This document shows positions 1-7,929 of a stretch of DNA of 45,190 nucleotides, in pieces. The position numbers and the translations under genes were made by a program. Position 1 is the first letter of the stretch. Each line of letters begins with the position of its first letter. The DNA is from Planctomycetota bacterium. Lineage in GTDB: Bacteria > Planctomycetota > UBA1135 > UBA2386. The DNA is taken from the NCBI GenBank assembly GCA_020848735.1, contig JADLHO010000040.1:1-45190 (forward strand), written 5' to 3'. The notes beneath the pieces are model-generated. The model worked only from the letters and a program-made list of their open reading frames with translations, was not told the DNA's origin and did no database searches.

Positions 1-9
1 AGCAAGCGC

Positions 10-118
10 TTCCCGGTGCCCATACCCGTCTGGAAATACCTGTTCCCATCCCGAACACAGCAGTCAAGCAGACGGGGCCGATGATAGTCGCAAGGCGAAA
101 GTAGGTCAGTGCCGGGTC
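10..118 (+). rRNA. rrf: 5S ribosomal RNA
   Basis: The stretch has the typical 5S architecture. The 5' strand of helix I (CCCGGT, 12-17) pairs with GCCGGG at 111-116. Between them lie the conserved CCATCCCGAACACAG-like loop B/C region (47-61) and GATGATAGT followed by CGAAAGTAGGTCA (79-107). The length of about 109 bases fits. The 23S gene expected upstream would lie before the window. Both ends are uncertain by a few bases. Confidence 0.95.
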
Positions 119-128
119 CATTCACCTT

Positions 129-168
129 GAGCCCCAGACCGCGAAAGCGGTCGGGGCTCGTTTCATTT
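129..168 (+). terminator. Rho-independent terminator of the rRNA operon
   Basis: GAGCCCC-A-GACCGC (129-142), a GAAA tetraloop (143-146) and GCGGTC-GGGGCTC (147-159) form a long GC stem with a single bulged A. A T-rich tail, TTTCATTT, follows at 161-168. It lies 11 bases after the 5S end, as expected for the end of an rRNA transcription unit. The aspartate-semialdehyde dehydrogenase gene converges on it from the other side. Confidence 0.93.
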
Positions 169-237
169 CAGGGCTCAGGTCTCCGCGCCGCCGCCCGCCA
201 CCTTGCTCCGTGGAAATGCCGTCCGGGCGCCCTGCGC

Positions 238-1308
238 TCAGGCGAAGCGCGGCAGCCAGGCGGCGCGCTCGGCGATCTGCACCGCGTTGAGAGCGGCACC
301 CTTCAGCAGCTGGTCGGCGCTGAGCCAGAGGCTCACGCGACGGCGCTGCGGCTCGGGTCGGTCGAATTCGCTGAGTGGTCTGCGGATGCGGCCGACGAGC
401 ACCGCGTCCTGATCGGTTGCGAGCAGGGGGGTGGGAAAGCGCCCATTCGGCCAGTCGTCGACGATGCGGATACCTTCGCATGCCGCGAGGCTGGCTCGGA
501 TCTCCTCGAGCGAGGCCGGGCGACCGAGGGTTGCCGTGACCGCCTGGGAATGGGCCCTCAGGACAGGGACCCGCGTGCAACTGGGGTCGATCGCCGCATC
601 CCGCTCTCGCCAGATGCGGCGCGTCTCGGCGAGCAGCTTCTGCTCCTCCACGTTCGCGCCGCTGTCCAGGTCGATCGGGGACTCGTGCGGGAAGACGTTG
701 AAGGCGCAGGGGAGGGGGAAGGCCCGGGGCTTGGGCTCTTCGCCGGCCAGGACGGCCCGGGTCTGGTCGCGCAGTTCGTCCATCGCGGAACGGCCTGCGC
801 CCGAGACGGCCTGGTAGGTCGAGACCGCTACATGCTCGATACCGTACGCACGCCTCAGGGGTTCGAGGGCGACGAGGAGCATCACCGTCGAGCAGTTCGG
901 ATTGGCGATGAGGGTCGGCGGCGGTGAACCGAGGAGATCCTCGGGGTTGACCTCGGGGATCACGAGCGGGACCGCGGGGTCCATGCGAAAGGCCGAGGAA
1001 TTGTCGACGACCCGAGCGCCCGCGCGGAGCGCATGCCCGGCGACACGCCGGGCCAGGGCGGCATCGACCCCGAGCAGGACGAGATCGCCCTCGCGGAACA
1101 CCGAGTCCGAGAGTTCCTCGATCGGCAGGAGCCGCTCGCCGCACCGCACGGTCCGTCCGCTGGAACTCGCGGAAGCGTAGGCGTGGATCTCCCTTCCGCC
1201 GTGCCCACGTCTCGAGAGCACGCGGAGCATCTCCTCGCCCACGACACCGGTTGCACCGACGACGAGGACGCGTTCGGAAGGGCGATGCGATTCAGACGAC
1301 GACGCCAT
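238..1308 (-). CDS. asd: Aspartate-semialdehyde dehydrogenase
   Basis: A cytoplasmic enzyme that reduces aspartyl phosphate to aspartate semialdehyde with NADPH, the second step of the aspartate family pathway (lysine, threonine, methionine). The 356-residue length is normal for the family. Visible features are the N-terminal Rossmann motif GATGVVG (residues 18-24), the phosphate-binding SSAFRMD (104-110, Arg108), the catalytic cysteine in NPNCSTV (Cys139), and the Arg251/His253 pair in VLRAHSQAV that orients substrate and acts as base. The ATG is preceded by AAGGTG about 4 bases upstream and overlaps the 3' end of the upstream aspartokinase-homoserine dehydrogenase gene by 17 bases, so translation is probably coupled. 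It is the last gene of the three-gene operon behind the SAM riboswitch at 4455-4555 and should share its control. Confidence 0.96.
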   Translation of the reverse strand: MASSSESHRPSERVLVVGATGVVGEEMLRVLSRRGHGGREIHAYASASSSGRTVRCGERLLPIEELSDSVFREGDLVLLGVDAALARRVAGHALRAGARVVDNSSAFRMDPAVPLVIPEVNPEDLLGSPPPTLIANPNCSTVMLLVALEPLRRAYGIEHVAVSTYQAVSGAGRSAMDELRDQTRAVLAGEEPKPRAFPLPCAFNVFPHESPIDLDSGANVEEQKLLAETRRIWRERDAAIDPSCTRVPVLRAHSQAVTATLGRPASLEEIRASLAACEGIRIVDDWPNGRFPTPLLATDQDAVLVGRIRRPLSEFDRPEPQRRRVSLWLSADQLLKGAALNAVQIAERAAWLPRFA

Positions 1309-3019
1309 CAGTCACCTTGGAGACGAGGATCCGAGGGGCGGGAGCCCGGTCGAGGCTCGCCGAGCGACGTTGGATTTCGAACAGATCGCCGAGCACGGCG
1401 ACCGCGGTGGGACGACCGCCCGCGCCGCGGCCGCGCACGACCTCGACGCCGCCATCCTCCCACTCGAGGACGACGGCGTTCCACTCGGCGGGCACCTGAT
1501 GGAGCGGATGATCGGCAGCGAGAGCCTCGATCGCCACCGCCGCGTGCGTGATCCCGTCGCGTCGCTCGAGCCGGGCGAGCTGGCGTCGACGGGGGGCCTC
1601 GTCGCCCCGCGTGCCCGGCCTCGCCGACCGGGGAGCCCAGCCATCGCGGCCGCTCGAGGTCGTGATGTCTCCACGGGCCAGATCGCCGAATCCGGCATGG
1701 GCCGCGAGCACCGCGAGCTTGTCGGCGGCATCGTGACCCTCGAGATCGCGCGCGGCGTCCCGCTCCGCGAGGCCGCGACGCCGTGCCGCTTCGAGCGCCT
1801 GGTCCAGCTCCGTCCCCGTGGCCAGTGCCTCCAGGACGAAGTTCGTCGTGCCGTTCAACACGCCCGTCAGGCGATGCAGCACCCGCCCCTCGCGCACGCC
1901 GCGGCGCAGGCGCTCGAGGACCGGAGCGCTCCCGCCGACGGAAGCGGAGACCAGGAGCTCGCGCCCGACCGTGCGGGCCGCAGCGGCGAGTTCCGCGCCG
2001 TGAGCGGCGAGCACCGCCTTGTTCGCCGTGACGACGTGCGATCCGCACGACAGCGCGGCGAGGATCAGGGCCCGCGCCTCGTCGATGCCTCCGATGCATT
2101 CGATGACGACATCCGCCCCGCTGGATGCGAGGGTCCTCGCATCCGGGTGGCTGCTGCGGGTCGCGACGCCGAGCAGCTCGAAGCACTCGGGATGCGCGGC
2201 GAGCGCGTCGAGCACCCCTCGACCCACGGTGCCCCGGCCGAGCAGTGTCACCGTGCTGCGCCGCAGCCCGTCGGCCCGCGTGCTGAATGCGCGTTCGACC
2301 CCGCCGACGATCGTCGGTGCGACGCCGCCGATGCGACCGAGTTCGAAGACGAGAGACCGCCGCTTCGCGAACGCGATCGCCTTGTGTTGGACGATGCTCC
2401 CATCGGTCGCGAGCGCGTCGTCCCAGGTCGCTCGCTCGAAGCGGCGGGGTCTTGGGCCGGGTCGCGACGGATCGTGTTCGTAGAGGCCGTCGACGTCCTT
2501 CACGAGACGACAGCGTGCGCCGAGCGCATGCGCGAGGAACAGCGCGCTGAGGTCGGAGCCACCGCGCCCGAGCAGCACCGCGCGCCCGCTGCGATCGACG
2601 GCGACGAATCCGGGCACCACCACGACGCCGTGCTCTGCGAGCAGCCCGGAGAGTCGCTCGACGTCGACCTCCTGTGGGTCCGCATCCAGGGCATCGCCGC
2701 TCGCGACGAGCCCGAGCGCCGCCGGGAGCGCGACGGCGGCCGGGATGCCCGCCGCATCGAGCTGCAGGCCCAGCAGCGCCGAGCTCTCGAACTCGCCGAG
2801 CGCGACTCGCGCGGCGGTCGCATGCGGGGAGAGCGACTCGCTCGCGCTGTGGCACTCCGCGAGCAGCGCATCCGTGCGACCGGCGAGGGCCGAGACGACG
2901 GCGACGACGCGGACGCCGTCGCGGCGCCAACGGTGGATCTCGTGCACCGCGCGCGGCAGTGTCGCGGGCGAGCGGAGGACCGAGCCGCCGAACTTCAGGA
3001 CGATCAGATCGCCGAGCAT
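1292..3019 (-). CDS. Fused aspartate kinase - homoserine dehydrogenase lacking ACT domains
   Basis: A bifunctional cytoplasmic enzyme of 575 residues. Residues 1 to about 245 are an aspartate kinase catalytic domain: KFGGSV at 9-14, GRGGSDLSA at 151-159 and KDVDGLY at 174-180. Residues about 255-575 are homoserine dehydrogenase: nucleotide motif GRGTVGRGV at 261-269, TANKA at 331-335, GVLNGTTNF at 386-394, DLEGHDAADK ending at catalytic Lys434, and HPLHQVPAEWNAV at 504-516. ThrA/MetL-type fusions are about 800-820 residues because two regulatory ACT domains sit between the catalytic parts; here the junction is direct. The start was chosen because GGAGG lies 7 bases before this ATG; the frame is open far upstream, but that extension lies inside the preceding gene and is low-complexity. 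It overlaps the upstream PLP-enzyme gene by 16 bases and asd by 17. Confidence 0.93.
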   Translation of the reverse strand: MLGDLIVLKFGGSVLRSPATLPRAVHEIHRWRRDGVRVVAVVSALAGRTDALLAECHSASESLSPHATAARVALGEFESSALLGLQLDAAGIPAAVALPAALGLVASGDALDADPQEVDVERLSGLLAEHGVVVVPGFVAVDRSGRAVLLGRGGSDLSALFLAHALGARCRLVKDVDGLYEHDPSRPGPRPRRFERATWDDALATDGSIVQHKAIAFAKRRSLVFELGRIGGVAPTIVGGVERAFSTRADGLRRSTVTLLGRGTVGRGVLDALAAHPECFELLGVATRSSHPDARTLASSGADVVIECIGGIDEARALILAALSCGSHVVTANKAVLAAHGAELAAAARTVGRELLVSASVGGSAPVLERLRRGVREGRVLHRLTGVLNGTTNFVLEALATGTELDQALEAARRRGLAERDAARDLEGHDAADKLAVLAAHAGFGDLARGDITTSSGRDGWAPRSARPGTRGDEAPRRRQLARLERRDGITHAAVAIEALAADHPLHQVPAEWNAVVLEWEDGGVEVVRGRGAGGRPTAVAVLGDLFEIQRRSASLDRAPAPRILVSKVTDGVVV

Positions 3020-4281
3020 CGCTTCGCCTCCTCGTGCGCCGGTGCGCCGCCGCTGATCTGGATCGCCGCGTCCAGGTCGTCGATCACGTCGCGCGGATCC
3101 TCGAGCCCGACCGACAGCCGCACCAGGGCGTCCGTGATCCCGACCGCCTCCCGTTCCTCGCGTGGAACGGCCGCGTGGGTCATCGAGGCGGAGTGCGTGA
3201 GCAGCGTCTCGACCGAGCCGACGTGCTCGGCGACGCGGCAGAGCTTCACCGCGCGAAGCAGGCGCCGCGCGCGCTCCGGGCCACCGTCGAGCTCGAAGGA
3301 GACCACGGCACCGTGCTCGCCGAGATGCTGAGAGGCGGCCAGGGCGCTCTGCGGAAACGTCGGCAGCGAAGGGTGGTGCACGACGCGCACCTCCGCCTGA
3401 CCCGCGAGCCACCGCGCGATGCGTCGCGCATGGGCGGACTGGCGCTCGATCCGGACCGGCAGCGTGCGCAGGCCCTGCAGCGTCAGCCAGGCCTGGAACG
3501 GCGATTGGATGGCGCCGGTGCACTTCCGCAGGAAGAAGAGGCGCTCGCGCAGTGCCTCGTCACGCGTCACGAGTGCGCCGCCGAGGGCGACCGAGTGGCC
3601 CTCGACGAACTTCGTCGTCGACAGGATCGACACGTGCGCTCCGAGTTCGAGCGGCTGCTGCAGGACGGGCGTGAGGAACGTGTTGTCGACGGCGAGCAGC
3701 GCATCGGAGCGACGCACATGCGCCGCGATCGCACGGATGTCGCTCAGCACGAGCGTCGGATTCGCGGGCGTCTCCACGAGCACGAGCTTCGTCCGTGGGC
3801 GCAGCGCACGGGCCACGGCCCCGGCATCCGTCGTGTCGACGAAGGTCGCACTCACGCCGAACTCGACGAGCACCTGTCGCAGGAGGCGCGACGTCCCTCC
3901 GTAGACCGCGCGCGAGCACACCACGTGGTCGCCGGCCTTGGCGACCGCGAGCAGCAGCGCCGTCTCGGCGGCGAGACCGGTCGCGAAGGCGAGCGCGTCG
4001 GGCGCGCGTTCGAGACGACCGAGCACGGCCTCGAGCGCCGCGACCGTCGGATTCGACTCGCGTGAGTAGCGGTGCTGCGCGGTGCTCTCGAGTCCGTCGC
4101 GTGCGAACGACGTCGATTGCACGATCGGCGCGACGAGGGGCTCCCCGTCGCGGAGGAGCGTGCCGCCACCGGCACACAGCGTGGCGAACGCTCCGTGCGC
4201 GCCGCCCTCGGGATCGCGTCCGCGATCGAGGTCGGTCGGGTCGAAGGGAAGGAGGGGATGCGGATCGAAAGACGAGTTCAT
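3004..4281 (-). CDS. Trans-sulfuration PLP enzyme (cystathionine gamma-synthase / O-acylhomoserine sulfhydrylase family)
   Basis: A member of the Cys/Met metabolism PLP-dependent family, 425 residues from this ATG. Visible signatures are RYSRESNPT (71-79, phosphate contacts from the neighbouring subunit), FATGLAAETA (99-108), ETPANP (170-175), AVDNTF (197-202) and the PLP-lysine motif STTKFVEGHS (Lys224). It joins an activated homoserine to cysteine or sulfide. Its position as first gene after a SAM riboswitch and before aspartokinase-homoserine dehydrogenase and asd argues for methionine synthesis (MetB or MetZ/MetY) rather than cysteine catabolism. The sequence alone does not tell me which sulfur donor is used. 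The frame stays open to 4491, but those codons run through the riboswitch, so the internal ATG at 4281 is preferred. No homoserine acyltransferase lies nearby. Confidence 0.88.
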   Translation of the reverse strand: MNSSFDPHPLLPFDPTDLDRGRDPEGGAHGAFATLCAGGGTLLRDGEPLVAPIVQSTSFARDGLESTAQHRYSRESNPTVAALEAVLGRLERAPDALAFATGLAAETALLLAVAKAGDHVVCSRAVYGGTSRLLRQVLVEFGVSATFVDTTDAGAVARALRPRTKLVLVETPANPTLVLSDIRAIAAHVRRSDALLAVDNTFLTPVLQQPLELGAHVSILSTTKFVEGHSVALGGALVTRDEALRERLFFLRKCTGAIQSPFQAWLTLQGLRTLPVRIERQSAHARRIARWLAGQAEVRVVHHPSLPTFPQSALAASQHLGEHGAVVSFELDGGPERARRLLRAVKLCRVAEHVGSVETLLTHSASMTHAAVPREEREAVGITDALVRLSVGLEDPRDVIDDLDAAIQISGGAPAHEEAKRCSAI

Positions 4282-4328
4282 GCCGGGCTGCCTGCGCACG
4301 GCATCGCGGAAGCCAGCGGCCTGATGGG

Positions 4329-4362
4329 CCGCGGTGAACTCCACCGCGTTGGACCACCGCGG
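4329..4362 (-). promoter_or_regulatory. Possible switching hairpins in the leader downstream of the SAM riboswitch
   Basis: On the minus strand, CACCGCGG (4336-4329) can pair perfectly with CCGCGGTG (4362-4355). Its first seven bases can instead pair with CGCGGTG (4348-4342). The two pairings are mutually exclusive and lie about 50-80 bases before the start codon of the first gene. Another hairpin, GGATCCGT/ACGGTCC (4425-4408), lies closer to the aptamer. None is followed by a T tract. This could be an expression platform, but chance pairing in GC-rich DNA is possible. Confidence 0.35.
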
Positions 4363-4454
4363 CGACCCGCTCCACTCGCGTACGGAGTGCAGACGGGCAA
4401 GCGCTGTGGACCGTTTGACGGATCCCGGCCCGGCTCGCGCCGCGTCGGCTCCGT

Positions 4455-4555
4455 CCGCATCGACACCCACTTCGTGGGCTGGTCTCGGCACCGCGGCTGT
4501 TCGTCAGCTCGGTTGCCGCCCAGGACAAGATGCCGTCCCGGGTCTCTTGATGCAG
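4455..4555 (-). promoter_or_regulatory. SAM riboswitch aptamer (SAM-I / S-box clan)
   Basis: Read on the minus strand, the segment has the S-box core in the right order. P1 is CTGCATC (4555-4549) pairing with GATGCGG (4461-4455). Directly after the 5' P1 strand comes the conserved ATCAAGAGA. P2 is CCCGGGAC (4542-4535) with GTCCTGGG (4526-4519). The invariant GGCAACC (4517-4511) and GGTGCC (4492-4487) bracket P3, whose inner stem is GCTG/CAGC. P4 is GCCCAC-GAA-GTGGGT (4479-4465). The P2 loop contains GG that could form the pseudoknot with the CC after P3. It lies 173 bases upstream of a methionine-pathway gene, the usual place. I see no obvious kink-turn in P2, so a SAM-IV-like variant is possible. 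SAM binding would be expected to switch the operon off. Confidence 0.83.
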
Positions 4556-4608
4556 TGTGCGGGGCGAACGTGTAGCGCGCGGCCCCGCTGCGGGTCAAGT
4601 CCCTGTCC

Positions 4609-6111
4609 TCAACGCTTCCGTTGCGTCAGGGCGCGAACCGCCGTGCTGAAGAGCGCGACGCCGAACCCCGTGCCCCGCTGGTCGCGCCAGGACGGACCCG
4701 CGAGATCGACGTGCAGCCAGCGTGCCGAGGTGTCGGCGATGTGTTCGTAGATGAACTGCGCGGCGCAGCTGGACTGGGCGTTGTTGCGGTCCTTGACCGA
4801 GTTGCGCAGGTCGGCGAGCGGACTGGCGAACTCCTGCCGGTAGAACTCGGGCACGAAGGGCAGCGGGTGGACGAGGTCGCCACTCGTGCGACCGCACTCG
4901 ACGAACAGTGCCTCGAGGTCCGCGTCGTTGGACACGACCGCGGCATGGTTGAGACCGGTCGCCACCATCTGCGCGCCGGTGAGCGTCGCCGCGTCCAGCA
5001 CGACCTCGGCGCCCAGCACGCGCACCGCGTAGCTGATGCCATCGGCCAGCACGAGTCGCCCTTCGGCATCGGTGTTGTTGATCTCCACCGTCTTGCCGGA
5101 GTGCATCACGAGCACGTCGTCGGGCTTGTAGGCCGTCGGGCCGATCGCGTTCTCGGCGATGCACAACACGAGCGTGATGCGGCACGGAGCGCGCCTGGCG
5201 AGCACGCGGAACGCGCCCAGCACCGCGGCGGCTCCTCCCATGTCGCCCTTCATCGTCTCCATCGAACCGCGCGCCTTCAGATGCAGGCCACCGGTGTCGT
5301 AGGTGAGTCCCTTGCCGACCAGGGCGACGTGCGGACCGCGCGCGCCGCGCGGCGCGACGGTCGCGATCAGGAGCCGTGGCTCCGACTTCGCGCAGCGGCC
5401 CACGGCGTGGAGACCGCGAAGTCCCTTGCGGAGCAATGCGGCGCCGGCGATCTCCGTGATGCGCACACCGCGGATGCCGCGCAGTTGTGCGCGTGCCTCG
5501 CGCGCGAGCGCCGCGGGATCGAGATCCGTGGGAGGGATGTCGACGAGGCGCGCCGCATCGCGGTTCGCCGCGACGATCGCGCCCAGCTCGGCATCGCACG
5601 GGATCGGGTTGCCGGCATGGTCGACGATCAGGAGCGCGGTCCGCCGCCGGGCGCTCGCCGACACCTTGCTCTTCAGCGTGAGCAGGGGCATCGCGCGGCC
5701 CACGGCGTTGGCCACGGCGAGCGCGTGCGACGGATCGTCGACGACGACGACGATCATCCCCTCGACGCCCGGACGCTTCGCCGCCGCGGTCGATCGACGC
5801 ACGGCCTCGGCGCGCGACGGCGCGTTGTGGCGCGACACGCGATCGGGGAGCACCGCGAGCTCGACGTGCGCGAGACCCTTCGGGCGTCCCTGCCCGCGAC
5901 CGACGGCCTCGACGAGCGATGCGCCGACCGCGCCGTTGTCGCCGGGCTCGAGGGTCGCGGCCAGCCGCCGCAGGGTCGGGACCGGAACCTGCGCGGGCGC
6001 CGCCGCGAGGAAGTCGGCGTCGCGCGCGACGTCCCGCGGGGCCAGCACGAGCAGGGATTCGGGAGCGGAACGTGCGGCGAACCAGCCGCGCACGAGTTCG
6101 AGTCGGCTCAC
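4609..6111 (-). CDS. pepA: Leucyl aminopeptidase, M17 family
   Basis: A cytoplasmic di-metal (Zn/Mn) aminopeptidase that removes N-terminal residues during peptide turnover. It is 500 residues from a GTG at 6111, the usual M17 size. The catalytic half is complete: GKGLTYDTGGLHLK (266-279) supplies metal ligands Lys267 and Asp272 and catalytic Lys279; MKGDMGG holds Asp290; the family signature NTDAEGRL (346-353) holds Asp348, Glu350 and Arg352. The N-terminal about 160 residues form the less conserved macro-like domain. The start is uncertain. No in-frame ATG lies near the expected N terminus; GTG 6111 and GTG 6177 are both possible and neither has a clear ribosome binding site. The gene starts 71 bases after the end of the secreted beta-helix gene and may be cotranscribed with it. 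Confidence 0.93.
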   Translation of the reverse strand: MSRLELVRGWFAARSAPESLLVLAPRDVARDADFLAAAPAQVPVPTLRRLAATLEPGDNGAVGASLVEAVGRGQGRPKGLAHVELAVLPDRVSRHNAPSRAEAVRRSTAAAKRPGVEGMIVVVVDDPSHALAVANAVGRAMPLLTLKSKVSASARRRTALLIVDHAGNPIPCDAELGAIVAANRDAARLVDIPPTDLDPAALAREARAQLRGIRGVRITEIAGAALLRKGLRGLHAVGRCAKSEPRLLIATVAPRGARGPHVALVGKGLTYDTGGLHLKARGSMETMKGDMGGAAAVLGAFRVLARRAPCRITLVLCIAENAIGPTAYKPDDVLVMHSGKTVEINNTDAEGRLVLADGISYAVRVLGAEVVLDAATLTGAQMVATGLNHAAVVSNDADLEALFVECGRTSGDLVHPLPFVPEFYRQEFASPLADLRNSVKDRNNAQSSCAAQFIYEHIADTSARWLHVDLAGPSWRDQRGTGFGVALFSTAVRALTQRKR

Positions 6112-6182
6112 GCGAGCAGCATGCAGCGCGCGCTGTGCCGGTCCAAGGCTCCGGTTTCCCGCGGCAGCGGCCTGCACTCCGT

Positions 6183-7838
6183 TCAACGGATGCGCACGCG
6201 GCGGCCGGGAGGCAGATTCGTCGCCGGCGCGACGGTCCCGCCCTGCGGGAACACCAGGGCATGGAAGAACAGGTCGAGCCCGCGGAACGCCGGGTCGTTG
6301 GGCAACGGCACGACGAGCTGTCCCTGCGCGACGAGCATCGCCGGGGCGATCGCCATCGCGCTCGGATCGACGTAGAGCCGTGTGCCGTCGGGGAGCGTGG
6401 CGCCGTACTCGTAGGTGCGACCGAAGATCAGCCACGCCGCGAGGCCCGCCGGCAGATCGACGGCCAGCGTCAAGGCGCTGCCGATCGCGGGCTCCCGGGG
6501 TGTCGCGTCGAACCAGCCGAGCTGAGCCGCGGGCAGGGGCCGCAGCACGGTCACATGGCCGCCGAAGTTCGTTCCGCTCGCATGTCCGTCCTGGACCGTG
6601 ATCGGTGCGGCGGCGAGACCGGTCACGGTCCCCGCGATCAGGCGCGAATCGCGCACGGTCAGCGGCGTGGTGCCGGAGGTCGCGACATCGATGCCGTCGA
6701 GGATCGAGGTGTCGATCGTGAGGCTCGCGCCCGTGCTGCCGACGTCGAAGCGGCCATTGCTCGCGCGCACGTTCTGGATCGCGAGGCGGCCGCTCGCGCC
6801 GCCGCGCCACGTCAGCGCACCGACGAATCGCGAGTCCTGGAGCGTGAAGTTGCCCTGTGCGCCGAGGGGGCCGAACTCGAACGCCCGCGGTGCGCCGAAG
6901 TCGCAGGCCTGGACCGTCGCGATGCAGTTCGACAGCGGGCTGCCGGGCACGACGAACGCGCTCACGCTGCCCTCGAGGTCGCAGTAGCGCATCTCGATGG
7001 CGAGCGAGCGTTGGGGCGAGCCGAGTGAGCTGATGTCGATCGCGTGTGCGCCGCCGCGCGCGACGATGCCCGCGAGATACAGCGATGCCGTCCCCAGCGC
7101 GCCGAAGCGCGCCGCGAGTCCGGTCGTGCAGCCGTCGAACCGCGTGGTCCCGAAGACCTCGAGCTGGGTCGTGCGGTTCTGCCCGGAGTCCTCGACGAGG
7201 AGGCCGAGCTGCAGGCCGCGGAACACACACGAGTTGACCTGCAGGCGCGCGAAGCCGGCGGGGTCCAGGGTCGTGAGGCGCAGCCCGGCCACCGCCTGGC
7301 CTTCGAACTCGCAGTGGGACACGAGCGATCCGTACAGCGTGTTCGACTGCACGAGGTGGATCCCGTGCTCGCCGCCACGCAGCAGGAGGTTCGCGAAGTC
7401 GACGAACTCGCTGTGGGCGACGATGCCTCGCGTGTTGCCCAGCTCGATCACCGGGCGACCGTTCGACCCGGTGAGGGCGAAGCCGTGCGGCGTGTCGATC
7501 AGCACGGGCAGGTCGCGCTCGACCACGATCACCGGCAGCCGTCGCGCATCGATGTCGGCCCACGCGATGTCGGAGCCGAAACCGGAGAGCTGGGCGAGCT
7601 CCTCGGCCGAGAGCGCGTTCTCGTCGAGCTGCCGATTCGTGAGCAGCATCGCCTCCCGCAGCGAGAGCCAGCGGTCGCCGACGGTGCCGTGCGAACGCGT
7701 GTCGTTGATCGTCGCCTGCGAGTGGATGGGGAACGGCGCGGCCTGCTGGATGCCGAACACCTGCGCCGCGGAGCGATGCGTGAGCGCCAGGGAGGCGAGG
7801 ATCGCGATACCGGAGCAGAGGCGGCGGGTGGTTCTCAT
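6183..7838 (-). CDS. Secreted right-handed beta-helix-like protein
   Basis: 551 residues, starting at the ATG that gives a signal peptide (MRTTRRLCSGIAILASLAL, cleaved after about ...HRSAAQ). The middle (residues about 100-430) is rich in short repeats with Asn/Gly turns and strand-turn pairs such as LTVRDSRLIAG and LTIDTSILDG, typical of a parallel beta-helix. The last about 120 residues resemble the C-terminal domain seen in the subtilase at 16513-19233 and the secreted protein at 37545-38498: small hydrophobic strands ending in ...NDPAFRGLDLFFHALVF. No catalytic residues are recognisable. A surface or adhesive structural role is plausible, but the function is unknown. The frame is open for 25 codons upstream of the chosen start. 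Confidence 0.8.
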   Translation of the reverse strand: MRTTRRLCSGIAILASLALTHRSAAQVFGIQQAAPFPIHSQATINDTRSHGTVGDRWLSLREAMLLTNRQLDENALSAEELAQLSGFGSDIAWADIDARRLPVIVVERDLPVLIDTPHGFALTGSNGRPVIELGNTRGIVAHSEFVDFANLLLRGGEHGIHLVQSNTLYGSLVSHCEFEGQAVAGLRLTTLDPAGFARLQVNSCVFRGLQLGLLVEDSGQNRTTQLEVFGTTRFDGCTTGLAARFGALGTASLYLAGIVARGGAHAIDISSLGSPQRSLAIEMRYCDLEGSVSAFVVPGSPLSNCIATVQACDFGAPRAFEFGPLGAQGNFTLQDSRFVGALTWRGGASGRLAIQNVRASNGRFDVGSTGASLTIDTSILDGIDVATSGTTPLTVRDSRLIAGTVTGLAAAPITVQDGHASGTNFGGHVTVLRPLPAAQLGWFDATPREPAIGSALTLAVDLPAGLAAWLIFGRTYEYGATLPDGTRLYVDPSAMAIAPAMLVAQGQLVVPLPNDPAFRGLDLFFHALVFPQGGTVAPATNLPPGRRVRIR

Positions 7839-7929
7839 CGGCGACCGGGCAAGCCGACAGGATGCCGCGCTGCGCGGCGCGGGAACAGGTCTCGGCGATG
7901 CGTCTCGGCGCATTGCGGCGAAACGCGCC

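Noticed and set aside
1370..3331. Long open frame on the plus strand opposite the aspartokinase-homoserine dehydrogenase and the PLP enzyme
   Set aside because: Its translation is Arg/Ala-rich without motifs and mirrors the real genes; long shadow frames are common in DNA of this GC content.
4282..4491. N-terminal extension of the PLP enzyme to an upstream ATG
   Set aside because: These codons overlap the SAM riboswitch, the residues are low-complexity, and family members start near the internal ATG at 4281.
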